Translations under genes and position numbers: made by a program
In this document: one piece after another, positions 11,476-19,119 of the stretch
Layout: each line of letters begins with the position of its first letter
How positions within the stretch are numbered: position 1 is the first letter of the stretch
The notes under the pieces: model-generated
Told to the model about the DNA's origin: nothing
The model's input: the letters and a program-made list of their open reading frames with translations, nothing else
Database searches by the model: none
DNA from: Planctellipticum sp942493135
GTDB lineage: Bacteria > Planctomycetota > Planctomycetia > Planctomycetales > Planctomycetaceae
NCBI GenBank assembly: GCA_942493135.1
Contig: OW818684.1
Coordinates: 7,378,001 to 7,442,000, forward strand
Length of the DNA: 64,000 nt
Direction of reading: 5' to 3'

Positions 11476-12162
11476 ATGTCCCCGATCTGGGCTCTCGTCC
11501 TCGCCGCAGCCTCCGGCTGTCCCGACAGTCGAGTCGCGGTCCCGCAGACCGCTGCCGTCGAACAGCTCGCCCCCGCGGCGCAGACCGGCACCTTGCTCTT
11601 CAGTCAGGGCGACTGCCTCGCCGTCAAATGCTTTTCCGCAAGTCGTTTCACTCACGTCGGAATGGTCGCCCAGACCCCGTCCGGCCCGATGGTCTACGAC
11701 AGCATGAACGGCACTGGCGTCCGACGAACGCCTCTTGCCGAGTACGTCGCCCTGCAGACCCCGTGCGACCTCCTGGCCGTCCATCCGGCAAAGCCAATTT
11801 CGGAGCCGCAGGCCCGGAAACTGTGCGAAGCCCTCGAACAGCAGCTCGGTCGCCCCTACGGCATCCGCCATCACCTCACAGGCTCAAAGTGCAAAGGCGT
11901 CCATTGCTCGGAATACGCCACCGAATGCCTGATCGCCGCGGGATTGATAACCGCCAGCAATCCCGCCCGAGTCTCACCCGGCAGCCTGCTGCAGGGGGTG
12001 CATCAGTCGGGCCTCTACGTCGACGGCGCCGAATTCTCGCTGGCCCTCGCCCCGGTCCCGGAACCCATTGACGAAACCTGGTGCCAGTGGAGCTGGCGCT
12101 GCACGAAAACCGGCGTTCTCGGCTCCTGCGTCCAGATGCGCCGCTGGTTCCTGTGCCGGTGA
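11476..12162 (+). CDS. YiiX/YebB-like (permuted NlpC/P60, C92-type) lipoprotein
   Basis: The 228-residue product has a very short lipoprotein-like leader (MSPIWALVLAAASGC), with the lipobox cysteine at residue 15 and no positive charges before the hydrophobic stretch, which is unusual. The body carries the permuted papain-like arrangement of the YiiX group: an early His in FTHVGMV and a later Cys in GVHCSEYATECL. Such proteins are cysteine hydrolases acting on lipids or peptides at the cell envelope; the substrate here is unknown. A strong AAGGAG site 7 bases upstream fixes the ATG at 11476. The C-terminal about 60 residues are Trp/Cys-rich and have no recognised domain. Confidence 0.75.
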   Translation: MSPIWALVLAAASGCPDSRVAVPQTAAVEQLAPAAQTGTLLFSQGDCLAVKCFSASRFTHVGMVAQTPSGPMVYDSMNGTGVRRTPLAEYVALQTPCDLLAVHPAKPISEPQARKLCEALEQQLGRPYGIRHHLTGSKCKGVHCSEYATECLIAAGLITASNPARVSPGSLLQGVHQSGLYVDGAEFSLALAPVPEPIDETWCQWSWRCTKTGVLGSCVQMRRWFLCR

Positions 12163-12225
12163 AGTGCGAACCTTTGCAACGGACAATTCTCAATCCGGTG
12201 AGGCGTTTCCACAAACTTCGCTGCA

Positions 12226-12492
12226 ATGGCTGTCTTTGGAGATCGGTCGATGCGATCAGCATTCGTTCCGGGCAGCGCGCTCGCCAGACAGGTCAAATTC
12301 GATGGCGACTGCATGATCGTTTCACTGGAAGACGGTCGCGTCCTTTCTGTTCCGCTGGAATGGTTCCCGCGCCTGCTTCGTGCGACGGAGAACCAACGAC
12401 GAGCGGTTCGAATCAGCCGCCACCGGCACGGACTCCATTGGGATCAGATCGACGAAGACCTCACCGTGGCAGGCTTGCTGACCGGAGGTTAA
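12226..12492 (+). CDS. DUF2442 domain protein
   Basis: The product is a small protein of 88 residues. The core (VSLEDGRVLSVPLEWFPRL, then GLHWDQIDEDLTVAGLL) is the DUF2442 pattern. The family often occurs beside toxin-like or DUF4160 partners, but no partner gene lies next to it here. The start may be the ATG at 12226 or the one at 12250, which would remove eight residues. It is read in the same direction as the lipoprotein gene 63 bases upstream. Function unknown. Confidence 0.8.
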   Translation: MAVFGDRSMRSAFVPGSALARQVKFDGDCMIVSLEDGRVLSVPLEWFPRLLRATENQRRAVRISRHRHGLHWDQIDEDLTVAGLLTGG

Positions 12493-12506
12493 CACCTTCT
12501 TTCTGC

Positions 12507-12535
12507 GATACCCGAATCCCGATACCCGATACCCG
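12507..12535. repeat. GATACCCG microrepeat
   Basis: Four near-tandem copies of a 7-9-base unit (GATACCC, one of them degenerate as AATCCC) lie in the 45-base gap between two convergent genes. It is one of several word-like repeats confined to spacers in this window. Confidence 0.6.
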
Positions 12536-12537
12536 CC

Positions 12538-13524
12538 TCACCCCCCGAACCGCTGTCGGAACCCGCACACATCCCCCAGCGACACGTTCCCCCCGCACAT
12601 CAGCAGCACGATCTTCTCGCCAGGCGCAAACGTCCCGCGGTGCTTCTCCGCCGCCGCCAAGCAGCACGACGCCGCCGGCTCCACCAGGATCTTCGTCCGC
12701 TCCAGAATCTGCTCCAGCCCGGCGAACGCCGCGGCGTCGCTGACCACGATCACATCCTCTACCAGCCGCCGGACGGCATCGAAGGTAAAATCACACACCT
12801 TCGGCGAGCCCAGCGTCCGCGCGATCGAAGTAATCTGGGCCAGTTCGACGATCTTCCCCGCAGCGACGGCCTGCGCCATCGCGTCGGCCCCTTCGGTCTC
12901 GCACCCGAAAATACGAATCTCCGGATGGGCCGCCTTCATGACGGTGGCCATCCCGGCAATCAACCCGCCCCCGCCAATACTGACGTAAACGCGCGTTGCA
13001 TCCGGCAGATCTTCCAGGATCTCCAGCCCGACCGTCCCCTGGCCGGCCGCCACGTGCGGATCGTCGAACGGATGAACCAGCGTCAGCCCCTGCTGACGCA
13101 ATTGCTCCGCCTTGGCAAACGCGGCTGCAATATGCTCGCAGAGCACGACTTCCGCCCCGTACCCCCGCGTCGCGTCGAGGTAATTGGCTGGCGTCGACGC
13201 CGGCATGCAGATCGTCGCGTGCAAACCGAGCTTGCGTGCAGCGTAAGCCACCCCTTGAGCATGGTTCCCGCCGCTGACCGCGACCACTCCCGCAGCCTTC
13301 TCGGCCGACGACAGCGACAGCAGCTTGAAGAACGCCCCGCGCGGTTTGAACGAGCCGGTCTTCTGCAGGCATTCCAGCTTGAGATAGACCGGCACCCCCA
13401 GATGCTCGCTGAGCGTCACCGAGTGCGCCAGCGGGGTCCGATGAACCAAACCCCGGATCTGCCGCTGCGCCTGCAGGATCAGATCCACCGAAAACGAAGA
13501 TTCGATGGGACTCGACATGAGCAC
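12538..13524 (-). CDS. Threonine/serine dehydratase (PLP-dependent)
   Basis: This 328-residue fold-type II PLP enzyme converts threonine to 2-oxobutanoate and ammonia, or acts on serine. The PLP lysine is K60 in TGSFKPRGA. Substrate-binding SGGNHAQGVA and the phosphate-binding glycine loop SIGGGGLIAGM are present, and the C-terminal GGN of LMCGGNVSLGD is the usual cofactor ring contact. The protein has no ACT-like regulatory domain, so it matches the short catabolic TdcB/serine racemase-like forms rather than biosynthetic IlvA. An alternative ATG two codons downstream (13518) is equally plausible. The gene is convergent with the DUF2442 gene. Confidence 0.92.
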   Translation of the reverse strand: MLMSSPIESSFSVDLILQAQRQIRGLVHRTPLAHSVTLSEHLGVPVYLKLECLQKTGSFKPRGAFFKLLSLSSAEKAAGVVAVSGGNHAQGVAYAARKLGLHATICMPASTPANYLDATRGYGAEVVLCEHIAAAFAKAEQLRQQGLTLVHPFDDPHVAAGQGTVGLEILEDLPDATRVYVSIGGGGLIAGMATVMKAAHPEIRIFGCETEGADAMAQAVAAGKIVELAQITSIARTLGSPKVCDFTFDAVRRLVEDVIVVSDAAAFAGLEQILERTKILVEPAASCCLAAAEKHRGTFAPGEKIVLLMCGGNVSLGDVCGFRQRFGG

Positions 13525-13529
13525 TCCGC

Positions 13530-13596
13530 GTAGGGCCGGCTGTGCCGGCCGGATTGTGAATTCAGCGCGTCAATCGGCCGGCACAGCCGGCCCTAC
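13530..13596. repeat. Inverted pair of GTAGGG-type palindromes
   Basis: Two arms, 13530-13556 and 13571-13596, are inverted copies that differ by one extra base. Each arm starts with GTAGGG and contains its own 7-base palindrome (GGCCGGC-tgt-GCCGGCC). Before the IS630 insertion this pair lay directly after the stop codon of the DUF1080 gene now ending at 14851, so it probably served that gene's 3' end. Relatives lie at 37158-37179 and 46980-47001. Confidence 0.8.
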
Positions 13597-13598
13597 TA

Positions 13599-14848
13599 GT
13601 CCGTCTATCGCTATTCGTCCGGTTGCGGGTACAGCGAGCGAAGCTTGATTCTTGCGTCAGTTGTGGTGAATCGCCAGTGAGCGCCACAACCCTGGGCGTT
13701 GCGGCGCTCCTGCCAGGCCGTCATGGCCCGCCCCATCTCCGTGATACTGTCGAAGCGGCGGCCAAGACACTGTCGCGTCAGGACGCTCAGTTCGATTTCC
13801 GCCATGTTCAGCCAACTGCCGTTGCGGGGAGTGTGCTCGATCCGCAAGCGATTCCGCAGTCGCCCGGCGGTCGTAACGCCGAACCGGGCATAGAGGCTGC
13901 CGATGTCGTGCGTATTGAGATTGTCGCAGACCAGCGTCACGGTTTTCGCCTGCGGATAGTCCACGTCCAGAAGCTGCTGGACTTCCTCCGCCCAGTCCCT
14001 CCGCGTGCGGCTGTCGCGGTGACTGACGCGACGCCAGCCCCGGAGCGGATCGAAGAACAGAAAAATCGCCTGCACGCCTTCCCGCTGATAGTGGTGGTCT
14101 TCCCGACGCGCCTGTCCGGGCGCCATCGGCAGCGCCGGTTCGACATCGCTCACGACCTGCTTGGCGGCTTCGTCCATGCAGATCAGCGGGTGCTGCTCAT
14201 CGTACGTTTCGCAGTAGACGTCGAGGATCTTCTCCATGTGAGCGACGAATCGCGCCCGATCTCTTTCCGGGATGCAGAACCGCCGCGTGCGCCAGGGCTG
14301 CAGCCGGTTTTTTGAGACATTGCCGGACGGTCTCGCGACAGACGCTCGTCACGACCTGCAACCGGCACAACTCATCCACCAGCAACTGCAGCGTCCACCG
14401 CTGGTGACCCTCCGGCGGCGTCGAACAGCACAGAGTCACCAGGCGGGCTTCCGCCTGCCCATCAAGCTTCGGCGGCGCGGCGGGGCTCGCACGCAGCTTC
14501 CGCATCAACGCGCCAGCGAGCCCGTCCTCCGCAAACTTCTGTCGGACGCGGCGAATCTGACGTTCGGACCGTCCGACGACCTCGCAGATGTACGTGTCGG
14601 GCCGTTGACCGTCGAGATGATCTTCGTCCGCCAGAAGCAGAATCCGCGCCCGTCGCGCCACGGCAGCTCCCACCGACTGACTGCGGCACACGGCTTCCAG
14701 CTCCGCCCGCATCACAGCGGTCAAATGCACTTCGACCTTTGCGCTCATCGACGGCCTCCCTGCCACCGAGACACCCCCTCTGACGAATCGACCTTGCGGC
14801 CACTTCCGTCGCCTTTTACAACAACCGGACGATTAGCGATAGACGGAC
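13599..14848 (-). mobile_element. IS630-family insertion sequence, complete
   Basis: The element is 1250 bases long and flanked by a TA dinucleotide on each side (13597-13598 and 14849-14850), the duplication expected for this family. Including the TA, the terminal inverted repeats 13597-13625 and 14822-14850 match at 28 of 29 positions. It holds one transposase gene in two overlapping frames. The element sits exactly after the TAG stop of the DUF1080 gene, between that stop and its downstream palindrome pair, so no coding sequence was damaged. The well-conserved ends suggest recent arrival. Confidence 0.93.
13611..14748 (-). CDS. IS630 transposase in two frames (A6 slippage site or frameshift)
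   Basis: The first frame runs from the ATG at 14748, preceded by GGGAGG, and contains the helix-turn-helix region (VVGRSERQIRRVRQKF). The second frame carries the DDE catalytic domain: CMDE, LVCDNLNTHD, and the Glu of GSWLNMAEIEL. The frames meet at CTCAAAAAACCGG (A6 at 14308-14313). Skipping one A gives the family sequence KNRLQPWRTRRFC, joining the two frames into one protein of about 378 residues. The second frame's TAG stop lies inside the terminal repeat. A-run slippage during transcription or translation is known for other insertion sequences, so the gene may be functional; a simple frameshift mutation is the alternative. Confidence 0.88.
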
Positions 14849-14850
14849 TA

Positions 14851-16185
14851 CTACGGCAATTCCACCAGCTTCAATTTCCGAAACGCCAGCCTTGTTGTCG
14901 GGTCGTGACCCTGCAGGGAGATGTGCCCCGCTGCGAGACTCAGCCCCTTCCGCGGGTTCGGATCGGCCGCCCGGTCGTCCGTCCAGTCGACCACCTGAAT
15001 CCCGTTGACCCACGTCGCGAAGTGCGGGCCATCCGCCACGAGCGTCGCCGACAGCCACTCGTTGTCGTTCGCCACAACTCGACGGGCGGAGACTCGTCGG
15101 AAGATCGCTCCGGTGCCGTGGTCGTCCGGCAAGTTGCGGTCGCCGTCCTTGAAACCGTTCTGAATCTGGAACTCGTACCCGTTTGACGGCTCCGCCTCGG
15201 TTCCCGGTTGAGATCGGAAGAACACCCCGCTGTTGAGTTTCGCAGCGTCGGTTTTCGCTTCGAACTGCAGAATGAAATTCGCCGCGGTCCGTTCCGTCTC
15301 CAGAAAGCCCCGCCCGTTCACGACCCGGATTTCTTCGTCCACTGCGGTGAATTCGCTCTTCGATCCCGGCACCACCCGCCAGCCAGCCAGCGACTGTCCA
15401 TCGAACAGTTCCTTGGTCCCCAGCGGCTTCAGAGAAACGTTGCGGAACTCGATCTTCCCCGCATTCCGCTGCAGTCCGATGAATCCGCTCGTGAGCGGCG
15501 CTGAAGACTCGTCGCGATACTCCAGGACGGGTTTCCCATCCATCTGCACCGTCACCATGGGACCTTCCAGTCGGACATGGAACGAGTGCCACTCGCCGTC
15601 GCCGATCACTGGCATCTCGGGCCTGGCCCGTTTGACCAGACTTGCCGTCCCGTATTCGGGATGCGTGTCGCACATATTCAGTTCGTAGCAGTCGACGGCC
15701 GGATCTGTCGGCTCCAAAGGGGTCCGCAGGAAAATCCCGCTGTTGCCCCCCTTTTCTACGCGAAAATCGCACTGCAACTCGTAGTCCGCAAACGGAGTGG
15801 TCGTCACCAGCAGGCCCTTATCGCCCGAATCGGCAATGATCACGCCGTCTTCAACCCGCCAGGGGGTCGCACTGTTGGCCTTCCAGCCAAACAGCGTATG
15901 TCCGTCGAACAGCTTGATCCAGCCGGACTCCAGATCTCCCCGGGTCAGCACATTGACGCCATCCGGCCGGTTGACCTCCAGAGCCGGAACGGCCTCCGCC
16001 GTGTCGGAAACAGCAGGCTGCGTGGCTTCGGCGGGAGCGGAACCCTTGGAAGCGACCGCGGCCTCCGGCGTTTCCGCAGCGAGTTTCTCAGGCGACGTCT
16101 CCGCGGCGCCGCCGCACCCGGCGAGCAACCCGATCAGACACAACCACCCAGCATTGCTGCGCACTATCAAACTCCCGGTTCGCAT
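14851..16185 (-). CDS. Lipoprotein with two DUF1080 (3-keto-disaccharide hydrolase) domains
   Basis: The 444-residue product begins with a lipoprotein signal (LCLIGLLAGCGG, lipobox Cys24). An Ala/Pro/Glu-rich linker is followed by two DUF1080 jelly-roll domains at about 85-260 (LFDGHTLFGWK ... GNSGIFLRTP) and 265-444 (LFDGQSLAGWR ... NSGVFFRSQ). DUF1080 is a concanavalin-like fold abundant in planctomycetes; some members hydrolyse 3-keto-glycosides. The ATG at 16185 was chosen over a GTG at 16206 because it gives a normal-length signal peptide. The gene follows the universal stress protein gene closely on the same strand. An IS630 element abuts its stop codon. Confidence 0.88.
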   Translation of the reverse strand: MRTGSLIVRSNAGWLCLIGLLAGCGGAAETSPEKLAAETPEAAVASKGSAPAEATQPAVSDTAEAVPALEVNRPDGVNVLTRGDLESGWIKLFDGHTLFGWKANSATPWRVEDGVIIADSGDKGLLVTTTPFADYELQCDFRVEKGGNSGIFLRTPLEPTDPAVDCYELNMCDTHPEYGTASLVKRARPEMPVIGDGEWHSFHVRLEGPMVTVQMDGKPVLEYRDESSAPLTSGFIGLQRNAGKIEFRNVSLKPLGTKELFDGQSLAGWRVVPGSKSEFTAVDEEIRVVNGRGFLETERTAANFILQFEAKTDAAKLNSGVFFRSQPGTEAEPSNGYEFQIQNGFKDGDRNLPDDHGTGAIFRRVSARRVVANDNEWLSATLVADGPHFATWVNGIQVVDWTDDRAADPNPRKGLSLAAGHISLQGHDPTTRLAFRKLKLVELP

Positions 16186-16215
16186 GGAATCTCGCCGAAA
16201 TCGCACTGACGGACG

Positions 16216-16677
16216 TTAGACGAAATCGTGCCCTTTCGGCGGCACCGTCAGGACCGGGCAGGGGGACTTCCGCACGATTTTTTCCGCCACGCTCCCCAGC
16301 AAGGCATGCAGAATCCCCGATCGTCCGTGCGTCCCGATCACGATCAGGTCGATATTCGCATCTTTGGCGTATTCGACGATCTCCGCATACGGAGCCCCCG
16401 TTCGAATCACCCGCACGACCGATTTACCGGCCGACCAGGCCGCATCCGGGACTTGCGCCAGCGACTGCTCCAGGCTCTTCTGAACCTCTTCCAGACTGCT
16501 GGCGGGAATCACCCATGGGACATTCGGATCGGGGGAAACCAGCGCCACGTCCTGAATAACGCTCAGGACATGCAATTCCGCCCGAAACTGTTCGGCCAGG
16601 CTGCACGCATACTTCTGGGCGTGGCTCGCCGGTTCGCTCAGATCCGTGGCGAAGAGAATTCTCTGCAGCTGGGTCAT
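16216..16677 (-). CDS. Universal stress protein (UspA family)
   Basis: This 153-residue cytoplasmic protein has a single Usp domain: N-terminal RILFATDLSEPASHAQKYA and C-terminal ATP-binding motif IVIGTHGRSGILHALLGSVAEKIVRKSPCPVL (quoted here as key words GTHGRSG and GSVAEKI; see 16235-16330). The G-x2-G-x9-G-[ST] pattern indicates an ATP-binding member. The start at 16677 gives the usual MTQLQRILF beginning; a longer open frame upstream is not Usp-like. It is upstream of the DUF1080 lipoprotein gene, about 30 bases apart, and divergent from the J-domain gene. Confidence 0.93.
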   Translation of the reverse strand: MTQLQRILFATDLSEPASHAQKYACSLAEQFRAELHVLSVIQDVALVSPDPNVPWVIPASSLEEVQKSLEQSLAQVPDAAWSAGKSVVRVIRTGAPYAEIVEYAKDANIDLIVIGTHGRSGILHALLGSVAEKIVRKSPCPVLTVPPKGHDFV

Positions 16678-16952
16678 GATTCTGGGTCCACACACCAGGG
16701 GAGAAACCATAGTCTCGTCAGCAGAATAGAGATCGTATCGACCGACGTCTACAGGGGGGATGCGACAGCCCCGGAAGACTCTCCAACCGGCCTGTCCGGA
16801 ACCTGCCGCCCCGTTCCCTTCAGACTGACCAGTTTTTTCTCTATCGCATCGCCGGGAAACTCTGCGATAGTAGAGGCCCACGGAAGAGCCGCCGTTTTCG
16901 AAAAACGGTTCCGCGTCAACTCTCCCCGCGAAGACGTCCGAGTCACTCTTCC

Positions 16953-18191
16953 ATGAATCTTGCCGAAGCCTTCGCCGTTCTCGACGTTTCGCCGGAGGCG
17001 GCTCTGACGGAGATTGACTCCGCCTACAAAGCCGCCGTACAGGCTTGGCATCCGGATCGATTCGCCCGGACACCGAATATGCAGGGGGTCGCGGAAGCCA
17101 AGCTGAAACGCCTGAACGAGGCGTATTCAGTTCTCTGTGCACCCCGCGAATCCGCGCATGCAGAATCGACGCCCTACACAGACGACCAGGTTCTTTACCA
17201 GGGTTTCGATCCCCGGCTCCGGCAAGTCGGTCAAAACGAGCCCGCAGGCCGCCCGGCCGAAACGCATGTTCTCGACCATATGCTTGTGCTCGTTACGCGC
17301 CGCGCCGGTGTTTACACGCGAGTCACGGAATACCCTTACGAAACGATTCAGCGAGTCTCTCATGGAGAGACTCGCTGGCAATCCTCGGTCGACGTGAGTG
17401 CCGATGCGACGCCTCACCCGTCCGACCCTCGGCTCTGCGTGCTGGAGGCCGCTCTGCCCGATGGACCGCAAAGGCGCACACTGGTCAGCCTGACGTTTCG
17501 AGATGATCAGGCCGCCGCCCGATTCGCCCGCCGGATGGTCGGCGCTCTCCAGCAGAATCGTCCCGCGACGTCCACCACACCTCGACCACGTTCCAACCAG
17601 GAACACCAGCGACAATCCACGAAGTCCCGAGCGCCGGCCGCAGACTTCCAGCGGGGACACCGATCAACCCCGCCGGCCGGATATGCGTACCACCGTCCGC
17701 GTGGCGCCTGGTCGGGTTGGCTGGGAGCGATATTCGTGGTTCTGGGAGTCGCTGTCGCAGCGGTTGCTGTTGCGGCGGTAATTCCCTGGCCGTTGCTACA
17801 GCCTTCGGACGCACTTCCGTTCGAAATGGCTCCCGATCCAGAACTGGTCGTCTGGACCGAACCGGACATGCCAGGTCCCCATCAACCGTACACGGTCTGC
17901 ATTCGGCTCCAGCTTCCGCCGGGCGTACTGCCACCGGACGACGTCTATTCTCCGGTCGAGGATCTGCTGCTGGTCGTCACCGCCTCCGACGGAACAACGA
18001 GCTACGAAACGTTTAAGTACGTGCCTCCGGTCGCCGCGCCCGGCGGTCAGGCCGAAATTCGCATCCCGGCCCCCATCCTCGATACAAGCTCCGACGCGGG
18101 CAAGTCGCTGGAGGTCTATTCGCGCCTGATCGGTCGCTGGGTCAGCCACACCGTCCGCGATCCGCGCGAACCAGTCAGCGAAACTCCGTGA
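16953..18191 (+). CDS. Membrane-anchored J-domain protein
   Basis: The 412-residue protein has an N-terminal J domain (residues 1-60) with the HPD motif at 33-35 (WHPDRF), the site that stimulates Hsp70 ATPase activity. Residues about 95-185 form a possible PH-like or unknown domain. A Pro/Arg/Ser-rich linker follows, then one transmembrane segment at about 248-272 (WLGAIFVVLGVAVAAVAVAA). The C-terminal about 130 residues have an immunoglobulin-like beta pattern. The Gly/Phe and zinc-finger regions of DnaJ are missing, so this is a specialised class C co-chaperone. No dnaK is nearby; the topology and client are unknown. Confidence 0.82.
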   Translation: MNLAEAFAVLDVSPEAALTEIDSAYKAAVQAWHPDRFARTPNMQGVAEAKLKRLNEAYSVLCAPRESAHAESTPYTDDQVLYQGFDPRLRQVGQNEPAGRPAETHVLDHMLVLVTRRAGVYTRVTEYPYETIQRVSHGETRWQSSVDVSADATPHPSDPRLCVLEAALPDGPQRRTLVSLTFRDDQAAARFARRMVGALQQNRPATSTTPRPRSNQEHQRQSTKSRAPAADFQRGHRSTPPAGYAYHRPRGAWSGWLGAIFVVLGVAVAAVAVAAVIPWPLLQPSDALPFEMAPDPELVVWTEPDMPGPHQPYTVCIRLQLPPGVLPPDDVYSPVEDLLLVVTASDGTTSYETFKYVPPVAAPGGQAEIRIPAPILDTSSDAGKSLEVYSRLIGRWVSHTVRDPREPVSETP

Positions 18192-18299
18192 CGCGAGCCG
18201 TTGCGAATTCGCCGGACTCCGTGGAAAGCCGCCGGCTCAGCGGGTTGTCAAACCGGCGACCGCTCGCGAGAATCCATCGCCAGGGGGCTTCGCGCGACA

Positions 18300-19097
18300 T
18301 TGAGTGACCAGCACAGTCAGGCCAGCGGACTAGCGGCAGCCGGCGGACTTGAAGTCCGGCAGTTGTCGTATCGCTACCCCACCGGTCAGTTAGCCCTGGA
18401 TGGCATGACGTTCAGTCTCAGCCAGGGCGAACGGGTCGCGCTCGTCGGCCCGAGCGGCGCAGGAAAATCGACCCTGCTGCTCCACCTCAACGGCCTCCTG
18501 CCCGCCACCTTGCCAAAAGGCCCCGGCGAACCGGCCATTTACGTCTCCGGAGTTCCAGTCGTCCCCGCTCAGCTTTCGCTCATTAGACGCCAGGTCGGAC
18601 TGCTGTTTCAGGACCCCGACGACCAGCTCTTCTGCCCCACGGTCCAGGACGACGTCGCCTTCGGTCCGCTCAACGCCGGCCTCAGCCTCGATGAAGTCCG
18701 CCGTCGTGTGACACAATCCCTGACCGCCGTCGGCCTGCCCGACGCCGGCCCACGCAATCCGGCCCAACTCAGCGTTGGCGAACGCAAACGAGTCTGCCTG
18801 GCGGGGCTCCTGGCCTGCGAGCCCTCCGTGCTTGTCCTGGACGAGCCAACCGCAGCGCTCGACCCCCGCGCCCGGCGGCAATTGCAGAGCATTCTCCGCA
18901 GTTTTCCCGGCCTGCAGCTCATCGCCACCCACGATCTGGACTTCGTGCTGGATCTCTGCACCCGCGTTCTGGTGATCGACGCCGGCCGCCTTCAGGCCGA
19001 CGGCCCCCCCGAGCGGATCCTCTCCGATCCGCTCCTCATGGACCGCCACGGCCTCGAAGTCCCCTGGCGCCTCCGCCCGAGCAGCTCTCCTCGCTGA
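18300..19097 (+). CDS. ABC transporter ATPase, CbiO/EcfA-like
   Basis: The 265-residue ATPase has Walker A GPSGAGKST, a Q-loop in LLFQDPDDQLFCPTV, signature LSVGERKRV, Walker B VLVLDEPTAALDP, and an H-loop in LIATHDLDF. The QDPDDQLF and DVAFGPLN words are typical of the energy-coupling ATPases for cobalt, nickel or vitamins. No ATG lies before the domain. The frame begins with TTG at 18201, and a second TTG at 18300, with AGGGGG about 13 bases upstream, gives a normal N-terminus, so it was chosen; the start remains uncertain. No transmembrane EcfT/CbiQ or substrate-binding gene is adjacent, which is unusual. The gene is convergent with the helicase-nuclease gene. Confidence 0.85.
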   Translation: MSDQHSQASGLAAAGGLEVRQLSYRYPTGQLALDGMTFSLSQGERVALVGPSGAGKSTLLLHLNGLLPATLPKGPGEPAIYVSGVPVVPAQLSLIRRQVGLLFQDPDDQLFCPTVQDDVAFGPLNAGLSLDEVRRRVTQSLTAVGLPDAGPRNPAQLSVGERKRVCLAGLLACEPSVLVLDEPTAALDPRARRQLQSILRSFPGLQLIATHDLDFVLDLCTRVLVIDAGRLQADGPPERILSDPLLMDRHGLEVPWRLRPSSSPR

Positions 19098-19119
19098 CTG
19101 AGCCGGAATCAACTCCCGC

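Noticed and set aside
12226..12492. Toxin-antitoxin pair with the DUF2442 gene
   Set aside because: No partner gene of toxin type lies on either side; the next gene is threonine dehydratase on the other strand.
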